33,584 nt of DNA, from the NCBI GenBank assembly GCA_033763735.1, contig JANRJY010000109.1:1-33584 (forward strand), given 5' to 3'. This DNA is from JANRJY01 sp033763735. Lineage in GTDB: Bacteria; Bacteroidota; Bacteroidia; Cytophagales; UBA9547. The position numbers and the translations under genes were made by a program. The notes beneath the pieces are model-generated. The model searched no databases. It was not told the origin of the DNA and saw only the letters and a program-made list of their open reading frames with translations. Shown in pieces: positions 6,786-16,100 of the stretch. Numbering within the stretch: the stretch's first letter is position 1; every line of letters begins with the position of its first letter.

Positions 6786-6793
6786 CAAAAATA
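6786..6793 (-). promoter_or_regulatory. Candidate -7 box for the DUF2062-hisA unit
   Basis: On the minus strand 6793-6786 reads TATTTTTG, matching TAnnTTTG, 28 bases upstream of the start codon at 6758. No TTG element is visible at the expected upstream distance. Confidence 0.35.
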
Positions 6794-6862
6794 ATATAAA
6801 AAACATACACATATCCGTAATCATTGTGGTTCGGTTCATTATCAAATAATTAAAAAATTACA

Positions 6863-8437
6863 TTGAAAAAAGAAATCAATATTGCATTACCTCCTTCTGT
6901 AGCATTTGATAGAGAGGCACTTAATCAATATGTAATTGAAAATTATAGCATTCGTCCTTCGGATGAATTCAAACTGAAATTACTCAAACGATCCATAGAT
7001 GCTCGTTCAAGACAAATAAAAGTCAATATTCAGGCTCAAATAATTGTAAATGAACCATTAGACAACGATATCAATTACAAAATTCCACTTAATGATGTCC
7101 AAAGTGCCAAAACAGTTGTTATTGTTGGTTGTGGACCTGCAGGTATGTTTGCTGCCTTACAATGCATTGAATTGGGTTTAAAGCCTATCATCATTGAGCG
7201 AGGTAAAAATGTACGTGACAGAAGACGAGATTTGGCTGCTCTTAACAAGCAACATATTGTACATCCCGACTCCAATTATTGTTTTGGTGAAGGTGGAGCA
7301 GGAACCTATTCCGATGGAAAACTATACACCCGATCGGATAAAAGAGGTGATGTGAAACGTATTTTGGAAATATTGTATGCTTATGGAGCTCCTGAAGAAA
7401 TATTGTTTGATGCACATCCTCATATTGGCACTAACAAACTTCCTCAGGTTGTCACTCAAATTAATGATACCATCATCAAATGTGGTGGAGAAATACATTT
7501 TAATGAAAGAGTTACAGATTTGATTCTCGAAAAAAATACCATTAAAGGAATCACTACCCACACTGGCAAACATTGGGAAACTAATGCCGTAATACTCGCC
7601 ACCGGTCATTCGGCGAGGGATATTTTTTATATGTTGGACGCAAAAAACATTGAAATACATTCCAAACCTTATGCTTTGGGTGTTCGAGTGGAACATCCTC
7701 AAGCTTTGATTGATTCAATACAATACAAATGTGATGTGAGAGATATTCACTTACCACCTTCTTCGTATGCGCTCGTTAGTCAAACCTATGTAAATCAAAT
7801 TCAAAAAGGCGTATTTTCGTTTTGTATGTGCCCGGGTGGTATTATTGCTCCCTGTGCTACCGAACCCGGTGAAATAGTAGTCAACGGTTGGTCGCCAAGT
7901 GGTCGCAATAACAAATGGGCTAATTCAGGTATAGTTGTGTCGATTGATGAATCCAATTGGGCACATTTAATTAAAGATCAAGGCAAAATGGCTTCTCTTG
8001 AATATCAAAAAATAATAGAAAAGAAAGCATGCGTAATTGCAGGAAATACTCAAGTAGCACCCGCCCAAATATTGACAGACTTTATTCAAAACAAACATTC
8101 AAGAGAATTGCCTGAATCATCGTATCTGCCGGGAACCACTTCTATTATGATGGATGACGTATTACCTATTGATATTAGCACCAGACTACGAAGTGCATTT
8201 ATTGATTATGGAAAGAAAATGAAAGGGTATGTAACCAGTGAAGCACAAATACTAGGGGTGGAAAGCAGAACTTCTTCACCCATACGAATTCCACGCGATA
8301 AGGAAACCATGCAACACACTCATATTCAAGGTTTATTTCCATGTGGCGAAGGCGCAGGTTATGCCGGAGGAATAGTATCCGCAGCTATGGATGGTGAAAA
8401 TGCAGCAAAAGGTGTGAAAGCTTTTTATGCAAAATAA
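6863..8437 (+). CDS. FAD-dependent oxidoreductase (COG2509-like dehydrogenase)
   Basis: A 524-residue flavoprotein of unknown substrate. It has an N-terminal ~80-residue domain, then the dinucleotide fold TVVIVGCGPAGMFAALQC (84-101, GxGxxG at 89-94), ERG at 112-114, NYCFGEGGAGTYSDGKLYTR (138-157), the ATG(H)SARD motif, and a C-terminal FAD segment with FPCGEGAGYAGGIVSAAMDG. This layout matches the 'uncharacterised FAD-dependent dehydrogenase' family. The start must be TTG: an in-frame stop lies at 6851, the only codons between are weak, and no ATG occurs before the FAD motif. The preceding 104 bases form a divergent promoter region with the DUF2062 gene. It probably acts in the cytoplasm. Confidence 0.85.
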   Translation: MKKEINIALPPSVAFDREALNQYVIENYSIRPSDEFKLKLLKRSIDARSRQIKVNIQAQIIVNEPLDNDINYKIPLNDVQSAKTVVIVGCGPAGMFAALQCIELGLKPIIIERGKNVRDRRRDLAALNKQHIVHPDSNYCFGEGGAGTYSDGKLYTRSDKRGDVKRILEILYAYGAPEEILFDAHPHIGTNKLPQVVTQINDTIIKCGGEIHFNERVTDLILEKNTIKGITTHTGKHWETNAVILATGHSARDIFYMLDAKNIEIHSKPYALGVRVEHPQALIDSIQYKCDVRDIHLPPSSYALVSQTYVNQIQKGVFSFCMCPGGIIAPCATEPGEIVVNGWSPSGRNNKWANSGIVVSIDESNWAHLIKDQGKMASLEYQKIIEKKACVIAGNTQVAPAQILTDFIQNKHSRELPESSYLPGTTSIMMDDVLPIDISTRLRSAFIDYGKKMKGYVTSEAQILGVESRTSSPIRIPRDKETMQHTHIQGLFPCGEGAGYAGGIVSAAMDGENAAKGVKAFYAK

Positions 8438-8452
8438 TTTTTTAATTTTCAA

Positions 8453-8483
8453 TTGCTTAGGTGTAATGTTTTTTTTAGTTTTG
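8453..8483 (+). promoter_or_regulatory. Promoter of the cold-shock gene
   Basis: TTG (8453-8455) and TAGTTTTG (8476-8483) are spaced by 20 bases. The predicted transcript start is near 8490, giving a leader of about 18 bases, much shorter than the long regulatory leader of enterobacterial cspA. Confidence 0.6.
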
Positions 8484-8507
8484 AGAGTATTTTAATCTTT
8501 TAATTTA

Positions 8508-8699
8508 ATGCTTACAGGTTCAGTAAAATTTTATAATGAGACCAAAGGATATGGTTTTATTAAAGACGATGCAGAGGATAAAGAATATTTTGTACATGCA
8601 ACTGGTCTTACAGACAAAGTGAAACAAAACGATAAAGTTACATTCGAGCTTAAAAACGGCAAAAAAGGCGTCAACGCTGTTAACGTAAAAAAACTTTAA
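8508..8699 (+). CDS. Cold-shock domain protein
   Basis: A 63-residue single cold-shock domain that binds single-stranded nucleic acid and melts RNA secondary structure. It starts MLTGSVKFYNETKGYGFI, with RNP1-like KGYGFI (13-18) and RNP2-like EYFVHAT (26-32), and a basic C-terminus. The size is right for a CspA-type protein. It is monocistronic: a promoter lies at 8453-8483 and a hairpin terminator at 8732-8752. Which Csp paralogue it is cannot be told from one copy. Confidence 0.92.
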   Translation: MLTGSVKFYNETKGYGFIKDDAEDKEYFVHATGLTDKVKQNDKVTFELKNGKKGVNAVNVKKL

Positions 8700-8731
8700 T
8701 TATCTTTTTTTTTGTTTTTTTCAATCATTTC

Positions 8732-8758
8732 AAAGCGGACTAGTTCCGCTTTTATTTT
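8732..8758 (+). terminator. Rho-independent terminator of the cold-shock gene
   Basis: AAAGCGGA (8732-8739) and TCCGCTTT (8745-8752) form an eight-base-pair stem with a five-base loop, followed by TTATTTTTT. The stem reaches into the last base of the convergent AlbA_2 gene's stop codon, so the terminator and that gene's end overlap. Confidence 0.85.
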
Positions 8759-9393
8759 TTCTGGATAAATAAATCGGCATGTTCATCCGGGATTACTTGA
8801 GCATTATTACTTAAAACCAAACGTACTAATATATCCGAAACTACATTTTTTGATAGGGAAGATTTTTCACAAATCTGTTCGAAGGTCAATTTTTCATCTG
8901 AAATACTTTTAAGAATCTGAATTTCATTTACACCCATAATCACTTTAGGAACAAAACCGGAAGATTGCTTTCTAAGAATTTCCATGATTAGCTTACTTGC
9001 CTGAATGCTTTTGTCCCCAACACGAACGTACGCCTTGCCAAATTTGATACGCGGGTTATCTTTAGCATAATTAGGCTTTCTGACTGCTTCAGTAACATTC
9101 ACAACCACCACACTTTTCTTAGGATTGACTTCTATGAGTTCAATTTCATGATTTAAAGGGAATACCACATAGCTCGATATTACTTGTTGCATGGCAAAAA
9201 TCTCTTCTTGCGGATTTTTGAGCCCAAATATTGTACAATTGTCATCAATGCCCACAAACAATTTGCCTCCGGAAGTATTGGCAAATGCCACCAATTCTCT
9301 GGCAATTTTGTCCGGGAAGTTAATTTTATGCTTGAATTCAACCCATTCGTTTTCACCACGGGCGACAATCTTTTCAAGCTCCTTTAAAGTCAT
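8752..9393 (-). CDS. AlbA_2 (Schlafen-like) domain protein
   Basis: A 213-residue protein. The N-terminal two thirds is an AlbA_2 / Schlafen-like DNA-binding domain: ENEWVEFKHK (14-23), then ELVAFANTSGGKLFVGIDD (33-51), the family's most conserved block, and a later AYVRVGDKS strand. The C-terminal ~55 residues (EIQILKSISDEKLTFEQICEKSSLSKNVVSDILVRLVL) look like a winged helix. In other bacteria such proteins are annotated as putative transcriptional regulators or ATP-binding proteins. The substrate here is unknown. It is transcribed alone, away from the gene at 9505. Confidence 0.75.
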   Translation of the reverse strand: MTLKELEKIVARGENEWVEFKHKINFPDKIARELVAFANTSGGKLFVGIDDNCTIFGLKNPQEEIFAMQQVISSYVVFPLNHEIELIEVNPKKSVVVVNVTEAVRKPNYAKDNPRIKFGKAYVRVGDKSIQASKLIMEILRKQSSGFVPKVIMGVNEIQILKSISDEKLTFEQICEKSSLSKNVVSDILVRLVLSNNAQVIPDEHADLFIQKK

Positions 9394-9438
9394 GAACTTA
9401 GAATTTGTATTTATAAAACAACCCTGTAACTTCGCTTC

Positions 9439-9459
9439 GAGTTCAACGAACTCAAGTTC
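9439..9459. repeat. Short mutually exclusive inverted repeats in a divergent intergenic region
   Basis: GAGTTC-AAC-GAACTC (9439-9453) is a perfect hairpin, and GAACT-CA-AGTTC (9448-9459) is a second one sharing its right arm. They lie between the starts of the divergent genes at 9393 and 9505, so they are not a terminator. They could be an operator or a small dispersed repeat. Confidence 0.35.
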
Positions 9460-9504
9460 CGAATATTACAATTTATTTCTTATAAAAACATTCATTAAAT
9501 AATC

Positions 9505-10110
9505 ATGCAACCGATAGGCCCACAATTGCAGCTATTTGATGAAACTCCGCAACTCAAGCATTATTTTTTGTTATTTGGATTGGATGATGATTTAACCAAA
9601 AAAATTGCCGCAGATAAGGCTTCAATTAATCAATTTCTGGAAATATCTGTGGTAAAAGAATCCATTCCTCATATTTCAGTTATTAAATTTTATCAATCCG
9701 TCAACCAGGAGCCAAAAATCATTCGATACTTTTCGGATTATTTCAAGTCTATCAATGAAGTAAAAGGGGAAATAACCGGTCTTCAAGATGAAATTCAAAA
9801 CAAATTGAGCTATGAAATGACAACTCAAGTAGTTGACTCTTTGGAAATCATCAGAGATTATATTCAATATCTGCTGCGAAAAGAGAAATTGATTTTTAAA
9901 GGGAATCATATCATATCCCAATCGATTCAACTTAACTTAATCAAGGATATTCCCAAAGCCAAAAAAACAAAATTAGGCGGTTTCAAATCTGCTATTACTT
10001 TTCCTTGCCCCATCAATATCAATCAGGCTCTACTGCTTAAAAGCGATGACCCTAAAGGGCCATGGGAAGTTTTGAAGGAGTTTAAATTGAAGAAGGGGAA
10101 GAAAGGGTAA
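9505..10110 (+). CDS. Possible 2H phosphoesterase (2'-5' RNA ligase-like) protein
   Basis: I am not certain of the family. The 201-residue protein has an N-terminal strand HYFLLFGLDDDLTKKIAADK (19-38) and ESIPHISVIKFYQ (52-64), which resemble the first half of the LigT / 2'-5' RNA ligase fold with one HxS motif (His-Ile-Ser). The second HxT/S motif expected in active 2H enzymes is not evident. The later part (ISQSIQLNLIKDIPKAK) has the right hydrophobicity but no His. If it belongs to this superfamily it may be inactive or diverged. The C-terminus is lysine-rich. The gene is isolated, with 571 bases before hisH. Confidence 0.4.
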   Translation: MQPIGPQLQLFDETPQLKHYFLLFGLDDDLTKKIAADKASINQFLEISVVKESIPHISVIKFYQSVNQEPKIIRYFSDYFKSINEVKGEITGLQDEIQNKLSYEMTTQVVDSLEIIRDYIQYLLRKEKLIFKGNHIISQSIQLNLIKDIPKAKKTKLGGFKSAITFPCPININQALLLKSDDPKGPWEVLKEFKLKKGKKG

Positions 10111-10198
10111 TGAGAATTTAAGAATTAATTATTAGGAAAATTGATGTCTGTTTCAATTATTTTCCAAAAGAATTTTATAAATTTTTATGAATTATATG

Positions 10199-10206
10199 TA
10201 ATTTTG
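10199..10206 (+). promoter_or_regulatory. Candidate -7 box for the tiny-gene pair
   Basis: TAATTTTG fits TAnnTTTG. Transcription would start near 10213, just ahead of the frame that encodes the small membrane protein at 10256. No TTG is visible at the right distance upstream. Confidence 0.3.
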
Positions 10207-10255
10207 AATTGTTGGAAAAGTGTAAAACGAAACACGAAAAGAGTTTGGCAAATAT

Positions 10256-10417
10256 TTGATTGATGTATCCAAATTAATAATTGGAGGTGTTTTGTTGGCA
10301 ACTATATTGAAGTTTGAAAATTTGAATAAGCCCATTGTAATTGCCGTTTCTGTTACTACAATAATGACATTGGCAATATTAGGTTTTCGGTTATTAGATA
10401 AATCAAATAAAGATTGA
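10256..10417 (+). CDS. Tiny membrane protein (DUF6722-like), start codon uncertain
   Basis: The frame from the in-frame stop at 10223 onward reads NETRKEFGKYLIDVSKLIIGG..., then a hydrophobic second helix IVIAVSVTTIMTLAILGFRLL, ending SNKD. This pattern, (K)KEFGKYL.DVSKL..GGV.LATI then a second helix, is familiar from short Bacteroidota membrane proteins. Homologues usually begin with Met just before KEFGKY, where this sequence has ACA CGA AAA GAG. The only conventional start is TTG at 10256, inside the conserved N-terminus. Either the TTG is used or the start has been lost. It is followed after five bases by another tiny membrane-protein gene. Confidence 0.5.
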   Translation: MIDVSKLIIGGVLLATILKFENLNKPIVIAVSVTTIMTLAILGFRLLDKSNKD

Positions 10418-10422
10418 ATGAT

Positions 10423-10533
10423 ATGTGGGCATATTTGTTTTTGATTGGATTTTTATTTGTTTTTGGTGTAGGTATTTACATATATGCAATGTATGTAGAT
10501 AAGCCTGATTCAAAAGTAGTTTTAGATAAATAG
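10423..10533 (+). CDS. 36-residue single-helix membrane protein
   Basis: The ATG at 10423 opens a frame MWAYLFLIGFLFVFGVGIYIYAMYVDKPDS... ending at TAG 10531-10533. It has one hydrophobic helix (about residues 2-24) with a short polar tail. It starts five bases after the stop of the preceding tiny gene. I recall similar ~40-residue proteins next to DUF6722-like ones in Bacteroidota, so the pair is probably a real two-gene unit. The function is unknown. Confidence 0.5.
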   Translation: MWAYLFLIGFLFVFGVGIYIYAMYVDKPDSKVVLDK

Positions 10534-10681
10534 ATTTTTCACGATTCTTTTAAATAAAATCCCGTCTTGTTTCGTCATTGCGATTTTGCTTTTTCAGCTT
10601 AAGAAAGTATCTGCTTAATAATTTAAATAAGAAGAGACTGCTTCATGGCTTTCAGGGTCGAATGTTTTGTTAATTAATAGT
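10534..10681. other. Gene-free spacer with decayed dispersed-repeat motif
   Basis: No frame of note. The words CGTCATTGCGA (10573-10583) and GACTGCTTCATGG (10637-10649) resemble halves of the common intergenic repeat CGTCATTGCGAGG...GATTGCTTCG, but the rest has decayed. No active repeat or terminator was identified. Confidence 0.35.
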
Positions 10682-11290
10682 TTACTCAATCCTTATAAAA
10701 TTCTCCAAAATCTGTGCCCCTACTTTGCTGCTTTTTTCGGTGTGGAACTGTACGGCATAAAAATTATCCTTTTGTAAAGAAGCGGAGTAGGGAAGTGTAT
10801 AATCGGTTACTGCCACAGTGTATTTGTCTGAATATTCGGCATAATAGCTGTGAACGTAATAGATATAGCTATTTTCTTTGATTCCATCATACAACTTGCC
10901 CTTCAAATTGGATATTGTATTCCAGCCCATTTGTGGGATTTTTAGCATTCCGGATGCATCAGATACACCACTTTTGAATTTTTTTACATGAATATCAAAT
11001 ATGCCCAATCCGGTTGTATTGCCTTCTTCGGAATGATTACACATCAATTGTAATCCCACACATATGCCCAATACCGGTTGTTTGAGTTTAGGAATGATTA
11101 TGTCAAGTTTCGAACTTTTAAGACTTTGCATAGAAGATGATGCCTCACCGACACCCGGGAATATCACTTTGTCAGCGCTTAATATTTCATCGGGGTTATC
11201 CGTCAAATTAGGCTCAATACCTAATCGATTCAATGCAAAAATTACTGATTGAATATTACCAGCATTATACTTTAGTAAAGCAACGTTCAT
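10682..11290 (-). CDS. hisH: Imidazole glycerol phosphate synthase, glutamine amidotransferase subunit
   Basis: Releases ammonia from glutamine for HisF, which makes imidazole glycerol phosphate and AICAR. The 202 residues form a class I amidotransferase: the start LLKYNAGNIQSV, IFPGVGEA (43-50), LGICVGLQLM (74-83) with nucleophile Cys77, MGWN (121-124), and VQFHTEKS (180-187) with His183 and Glu185 completing the triad. The partner hisF is not in the window. It is downstream of hisB and the Uma2-family gene on the same strand, with six bases between hisH and the latter, so the three are probably co-transcribed. Confidence 0.95.
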   Translation of the reverse strand: MNVALLKYNAGNIQSVIFALNRLGIEPNLTDNPDEILSADKVIFPGVGEASSSMQSLKSSKLDIIIPKLKQPVLGICVGLQLMCNHSEEGNTTGLGIFDIHVKKFKSGVSDASGMLKIPQMGWNTISNLKGKLYDGIKENSYIYYVHSYYAEYSDKYTVAVTDYTLPYSASLQKDNFYAVQFHTEKSSKVGAQILENFIRIE

Positions 11291-11296
11291 TTCTTA

Positions 11297-11881
11297 TTAT
11301 TCTTCAAATATTTCTGCCAAAGTTACTTCAAAACCTGCCAACACTTTTGAAAACACTTTCTTGTCTAGACTATCGCCCAAAGAAAGTATTTCATATTTGT
11401 CATCAACCAAATACAATACTTCAACTGACTGATTTCCAGGGTCTACAATCCAATATTCTTGTACTTTGAATTTTTCATATATGTCTTTCTTCTTATGATA
11501 ATCACGACTCACGGAGCTTGGTGAAATAATTTCCACCACCAAATCAGGAGGACCAATCACTGTTTTATCAATACGAACTTTTGTATTTTGATTCGAAATA
11601 AATAAAATATCAGGTTGAACTAAATTGAAATTCCCCAATCGAGTATCCTGCGGTGCGGTTACAATTTTACCTAATTTGAATTTTTTAATGAAATTGCTCA
11701 TCAAAATAACAAGATTTAATGAAACTGTCTGATGATAAAAAGTTGGTGTAGGACTCAAAAATAATTCTCCGTTTAATATTTCCACATGAACATCTTCACC
11801 CCAATTAACTACGTCAGTATAGCTCCATTTTTTAGAGGTGTCTGGGAAAAGAACAAAGTTTTTTAATTCTTCAGAAGTCAT
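11297..11881 (-). CDS. Uma2 family (DUF820) restriction-endonuclease-fold protein
   Basis: A 194-residue protein of the Uma2/DUF820 family, a PD-(D/E)XK-like fold of unknown biological role. The visible core is NLVQPDILFISNQN (about 106-119), then GPPDLVVEIISPSSVSRDYHKKKDIYEKFKVQEYWIVDP, where the Asp, Glu and Lys of the conserved PDLVVEIISPS...K..YE..gV.EYWIVDP pattern form the putative active site. It lies between hisB (48 bases upstream) and hisH (six bases downstream) and probably rides on the his transcript. This is an odd position for such a gene, since family copies are usually scattered and unlinked to metabolism. Confidence 0.9.
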   Translation of the reverse strand: MTSEELKNFVLFPDTSKKWSYTDVVNWGEDVHVEILNGELFLSPTPTFYHQTVSLNLVILMSNFIKKFKLGKIVTAPQDTRLGNFNLVQPDILFISNQNTKVRIDKTVIGPPDLVVEIISPSSVSRDYHKKKDIYEKFKVQEYWIVDPGNQSVEVLYLVDDKYEILSLGDSLDKKVFSKVLAGFEVTLAEIFEE

Positions 11882-11929
11882 TTTATCTGTTTTTAACTCA
11901 AATTACAACTATATATCCAACTTTCAAAA

Positions 11930-13039
11930 TCACAACACTCCTTTCGTACTAGGTATTTGATTGGAATCGCCTCGTTTTACCGCCATTTTAATGGATTTGG
12001 CTACTGCCTTGAATATGGCTTCAATTTTGTGATGTTCGTTTTCTCCTTCCGCTTTGATATTCAGGTTGCACTTGGCAGCATCAGAAAATGACTTCCAAAA
12101 ATGAAAAAACATCTCTGTAGGCATTTCTCCTACTTTTTCTCTTTTGAATGTTGTATCCCATACCAGCCATGGTCTGCCCGAAAAGTCAATAGCAGCTTGT
12201 GCCAAGCAATCGTCCATTGGGAGTAGATATCCATATCTTTCAATGCCTTTTTTGTCACCAATTGCCTTAAGGAAGGCTTCACCTATAGCAAGCGCAGTGT
12301 CTTCAATGGTATGGTGTTCGTCGATATGCAAATCTCCTTTTACCTTCACCGACAAATCACTTCCCGAATGTTTGCCCAATTGTTCCAGCATATGGTCAAA
12401 AAAGCCCAATCCGGTTTCCAATTCACATTTGCCACTTCCATCCAAATTGAGTGAAATAAATATGTCCGTTTCGTTCGTTTTGCGATGAATGGTGGCCTTG
12501 CGTTCTGGATATTTGAGAAAATCATATATTTCCTTCCATTGTGTGGTATTCAAAGCAACTGGTAGGTTATCCGTTTTCAATTGATCCCAATTCAACAAAA
12601 TGCCATTACAACCTAGATTTTGAGCAAGTTTAATGTCGGTTAGTCTGTCTCCAATGACAAAGCTGTTTTTCAAATCATAATGATCTGTAAAATACTCCTG
12701 TAGCATTTCGGTACCCGGTTTACGAGTTGGAAGACCATCTTTTTCAAAGCTTTTGTCGATGTGTATTTTCGAAAATTTAATTCCTTCATTTTCAAGTGTT
12801 TGAAGCATTTTGTTGTGAGCTGGCCAAAAATCAGTTTCCGGAAATGAAGCCGTACCCAATCCGTCCTGATTGGTAACCATAACCAATTCATAGTCAAGTT
12901 CTTCCGAAATTTTATTTAGATATTTTATACAAAAAGGAATAAATGACAGTTTTTCAAGCGAGTCGATTTGATAATTGTCCTTTGGTTCAACAATTAAAGT
13001 ACCGTCACGGTCAATAAATAATATTTTTTTGGGGATCAA
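11930..13039 (-). CDS. hisB: Bifunctional histidinol-phosphatase / imidazoleglycerol-phosphate dehydratase
   Basis: A 369-residue fusion acting at the sixth and eighth steps of histidine synthesis. The N-terminal HAD phosphatase has DRDGTL (10-15, nucleophile Asp10, acid Asp12), VTNQDG (55-60), TRKPGT (105-110) and GDRLTDI (130-136). It lacks the cysteine-rich zinc loop of enterobacterial HisB (DKSFEKDGLP here). The C-terminal dehydratase begins RKATIHRKT (180-188) and carries the metal-binding HHTIED (242-247); a second His-Glu motif is HHKIEAIFKA. It probably heads the hisB-Uma2-hisH unit, 86 bases after czcA. Confidence 0.95.
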   Translation of the reverse strand: MIPKKILFIDRDGTLIVEPKDNYQIDSLEKLSFIPFCIKYLNKISEELDYELVMVTNQDGLGTASFPETDFWPAHNKMLQTLENEGIKFSKIHIDKSFEKDGLPTRKPGTEMLQEYFTDHYDLKNSFVIGDRLTDIKLAQNLGCNGILLNWDQLKTDNLPVALNTTQWKEIYDFLKYPERKATIHRKTNETDIFISLNLDGSGKCELETGLGFFDHMLEQLGKHSGSDLSVKVKGDLHIDEHHTIEDTALAIGEAFLKAIGDKKGIERYGYLLPMDDCLAQAAIDFSGRPWLVWDTTFKREKVGEMPTEMFFHFWKSFSDAAKCNLNIKAEGENEHHKIEAIFKAVAKSIKMAVKRGDSNQIPSTKGVL

Positions 13040-13125
13040 TGAAATGAATTTTAATAAGTGAAAATAAAGATGTTACAACAACGTAGGCTTAATTTTTGCC
13101 AAAATAAATACTTTTTCAGCAAATG

Positions 13126-16100
13126 TTAATTTGAAAACTCTTTTTTCAACTTTTTGACTGCAAATCGGTAATATACATTGGGTAGCAACACAGGTACCAA
13201 AACCAAACAACTAATCAATCCTCCTATGATTACAGTAGATAAAGGACGTTGAATATCCGAACCAATTCCTTTGCTGGTTGCAGCAGGCAATAATCCAATC
13301 ATTGCCACAGTTATCATCATCAATATAGGTCTGATCTGTTCATTAGAAGTAACAATAATTACATTTTTCAAATGTTTTTTCATGGATTCAAAGTCTTTGG
13401 TTTCGTTTACAGACACGGTTTCATGTATCAAAGCTTTACTGTATGCCGATATAAGTAAAACACCTGCCATTACTGATACGCCAAATAAGGACACAAATCC
13501 AACCCCTGCCGATACATTGAAGTAATATCCTCTAATCAACAGTGCAGAAACCCCTCCAAATATGCCAAACGGCAAGCACAAAATGGTCATTAAAGTATCA
13601 GAAATATTGCGATACATGAAGTATAATACTATGCTGATTATCAACAAAGTAAGCGGTATCACTATAGCTAATTGTTTACTAGCTCTTGTCAGATTTTCAA
13701 ATTGTCCTCCCAGTCCAATTTTGACGTCATGAGGAATATTCATTTCCTTAATTTTCTCACTCGCTTCTGCTGCAAATCCTGCTTGATCACGACCCCTGAT
13801 ATTGCTCCTGACTGTAATTATTCTTTTACTCTCTATACGGTAAATATTTGTTTGGCCGTCAATCATCTTGATTTCGGCAAGCTCGCTCATAGGTACACGG
13901 GAACCATTCAAGGAAGGAACCAACATTTTGCGTATAGCATCAATGGTGTTTCTGTTTTCGGGTAAAAATCTGATTACCAAATCAAATCTCTTTGTTCCCT
14001 CATACACAGTACTGATTGTTTTGCCCCCAATTGCAGCTTCAATCATTAGTTGTATGTCAGATATGTTGATTCCATAACGGGCAGCGTTTTCTCTTTTAAT
14101 TTCGACAACTATTTGTGCCTGAGGTCCTTCCTGTTCAATTCCTACTTCACTTGCACCTCTCAATTGACTGATGGTTTTGGCTATTTGATTTGCTATTTCT
14201 CTGGTTCGGGGTAAGCTATCATATCCTACAGTTATGGCCAAATCAGCTGCACTACCATTGACAATTTCCGTTACTTGATCAATAATTGGCTGACCATAAG
14301 AGAAATATGCACCTTGAAACTCTTTTTCAAGCTCCAGCTTGATTTTGTTTGTCAAATCATGTTTGGAAGTATCATTTACCCAAGTTGAGTAATCCTTGAG
14401 ATCTACTAAAATTTCAGTTCTATTGGCTCCAAATGGGTCCGTACCATCATCGTTTCTTCCGGTTTGAGTAAATACATTTTTGACCTGAGGATGATTGCAT
14501 ATGATTTTTCTGATAGGAGGGGATATCTTGGCACTTTCTTTAATGGATATTCCGGAAGGCAAATTGCACCTCAAAAATATAGACCCTTCATCTAAAGGGG
14601 GCAAAAACTCTGAACCCATTCGCATACCCAAAAAACCACACAAGAAAACGATGACAAAAGTTAACGCTATTCCTGAATAAGGTATACTTAAAAATTTGTC
14701 CAAAAACCACTCGTATATGTTGTATGAAGGTTTTTTCAGCAGTTCAACCTCTTTCTTTTTGAATAATTTACCAAAAAAACCAAAAAGTATGTTTCTATTC
14801 TTGTTGAAATCATATTCCAGGTTTTCAAACCTTTTCTTATAAACAAATGATATAAGTACCGGAATAATGGTTAATGCACATAACATTGACCCAAGAATGG
14901 CATATGAAAGAGTAAATGCCATAGGCGAAAATAGCTTTCCTTCCACCCTTTGCAGCGTAAATAGGGGCAAATAGGCCAGAATGATAATGGTAACTGAAAA
15001 GAATATTTCTTTTCCAATCTCTTGAGCGGAATGTTCAGCAAAGTTAAATATTCCCAACTTTCGTTGCTCCGGTTTGGCGGTTTTAATGGTACGAATTAAA
15101 TGTTCTACCATTATACAGGCCCCATCAACGATTATTCCAAAGTCAATTGCACCCAATGAAAGCAAATTAGCAGGAATACCTGTTATTTTCATTAAAATGA
15201 ATGCAAATAACAAGGAAATTGGTATGGTAATAGCAACCACAATTGCCGACCTAAAGCTTCCTAAAAACAAGATTAAGATTATAACCACAATGGTGATTCC
15301 TTCAACCAATGTTCGAGAAACAGTACTTAGTGTGTATTTTATCAGATTAGATCGGTCATACAATATGTGCAATTTGATGCCCTCAGGTAATTCTGATTTG
15401 ACTTCTTCAATTTTCTCATTGAGTGCATTGAGTACTTCATTAGCATTTTCACCTCTTTTGAGTAATATGATTCCTTCCGTGCCCGCATCAACATTGATAT
15501 TGCTATCCGGTATGGTATAACCCATTATTCCTGAAGGACTTGGAGGGGCAATTTCCACACTTGCTACATCCCTTAAAAATATGGGTACACCATTGGTTGA
15601 AGCGATTACAATGTTTTCCAGGTCTCTTAAACTTTTGATAGCACCTATTCCTCTTACTGCGAAACCTTGTCCCCCTCTTTCAATAATGTTTCCACCTGTA
15701 TTCAAATTATTTTCTTCAATGGCATCAATAAGCTGTTTTACAGTCATATTGTACTTTCGCATCCTTTCCGGACTTGTTAATACCTGAAATTGCTTAATTG
15801 GCCCTCCAAACGTGCTGATATCTGCTATTCCGGGTACTTGTAAAAGTTTAGGTCTGATTGTCCAATCATTAAAAGTCCGAATATCCATTGGAGTGAAATT
15901 CTCGTTACCCTGCAACACATATCGATACACTTCTCCAGTAGGTGAAGTTAATGGACCCAATTCCGGAGTAACTCCATCAGGTAGTTCGGCATATTGAAGT
16001 TTTTCGGCAACATATTGCCTTGCATAAAAATCAGTAACGTTTTCCTGAAATGTTAGTTGAACAACCGAAAGTCCAAATATTGTTCTGGATCTTCTATCCA

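Noticed and set aside
10534..10681. Dispersed intergenic repeat with CGTCATTGCGA-like ends
   Set aside because: Only short decayed words match; no intact stem or repeat unit remains.
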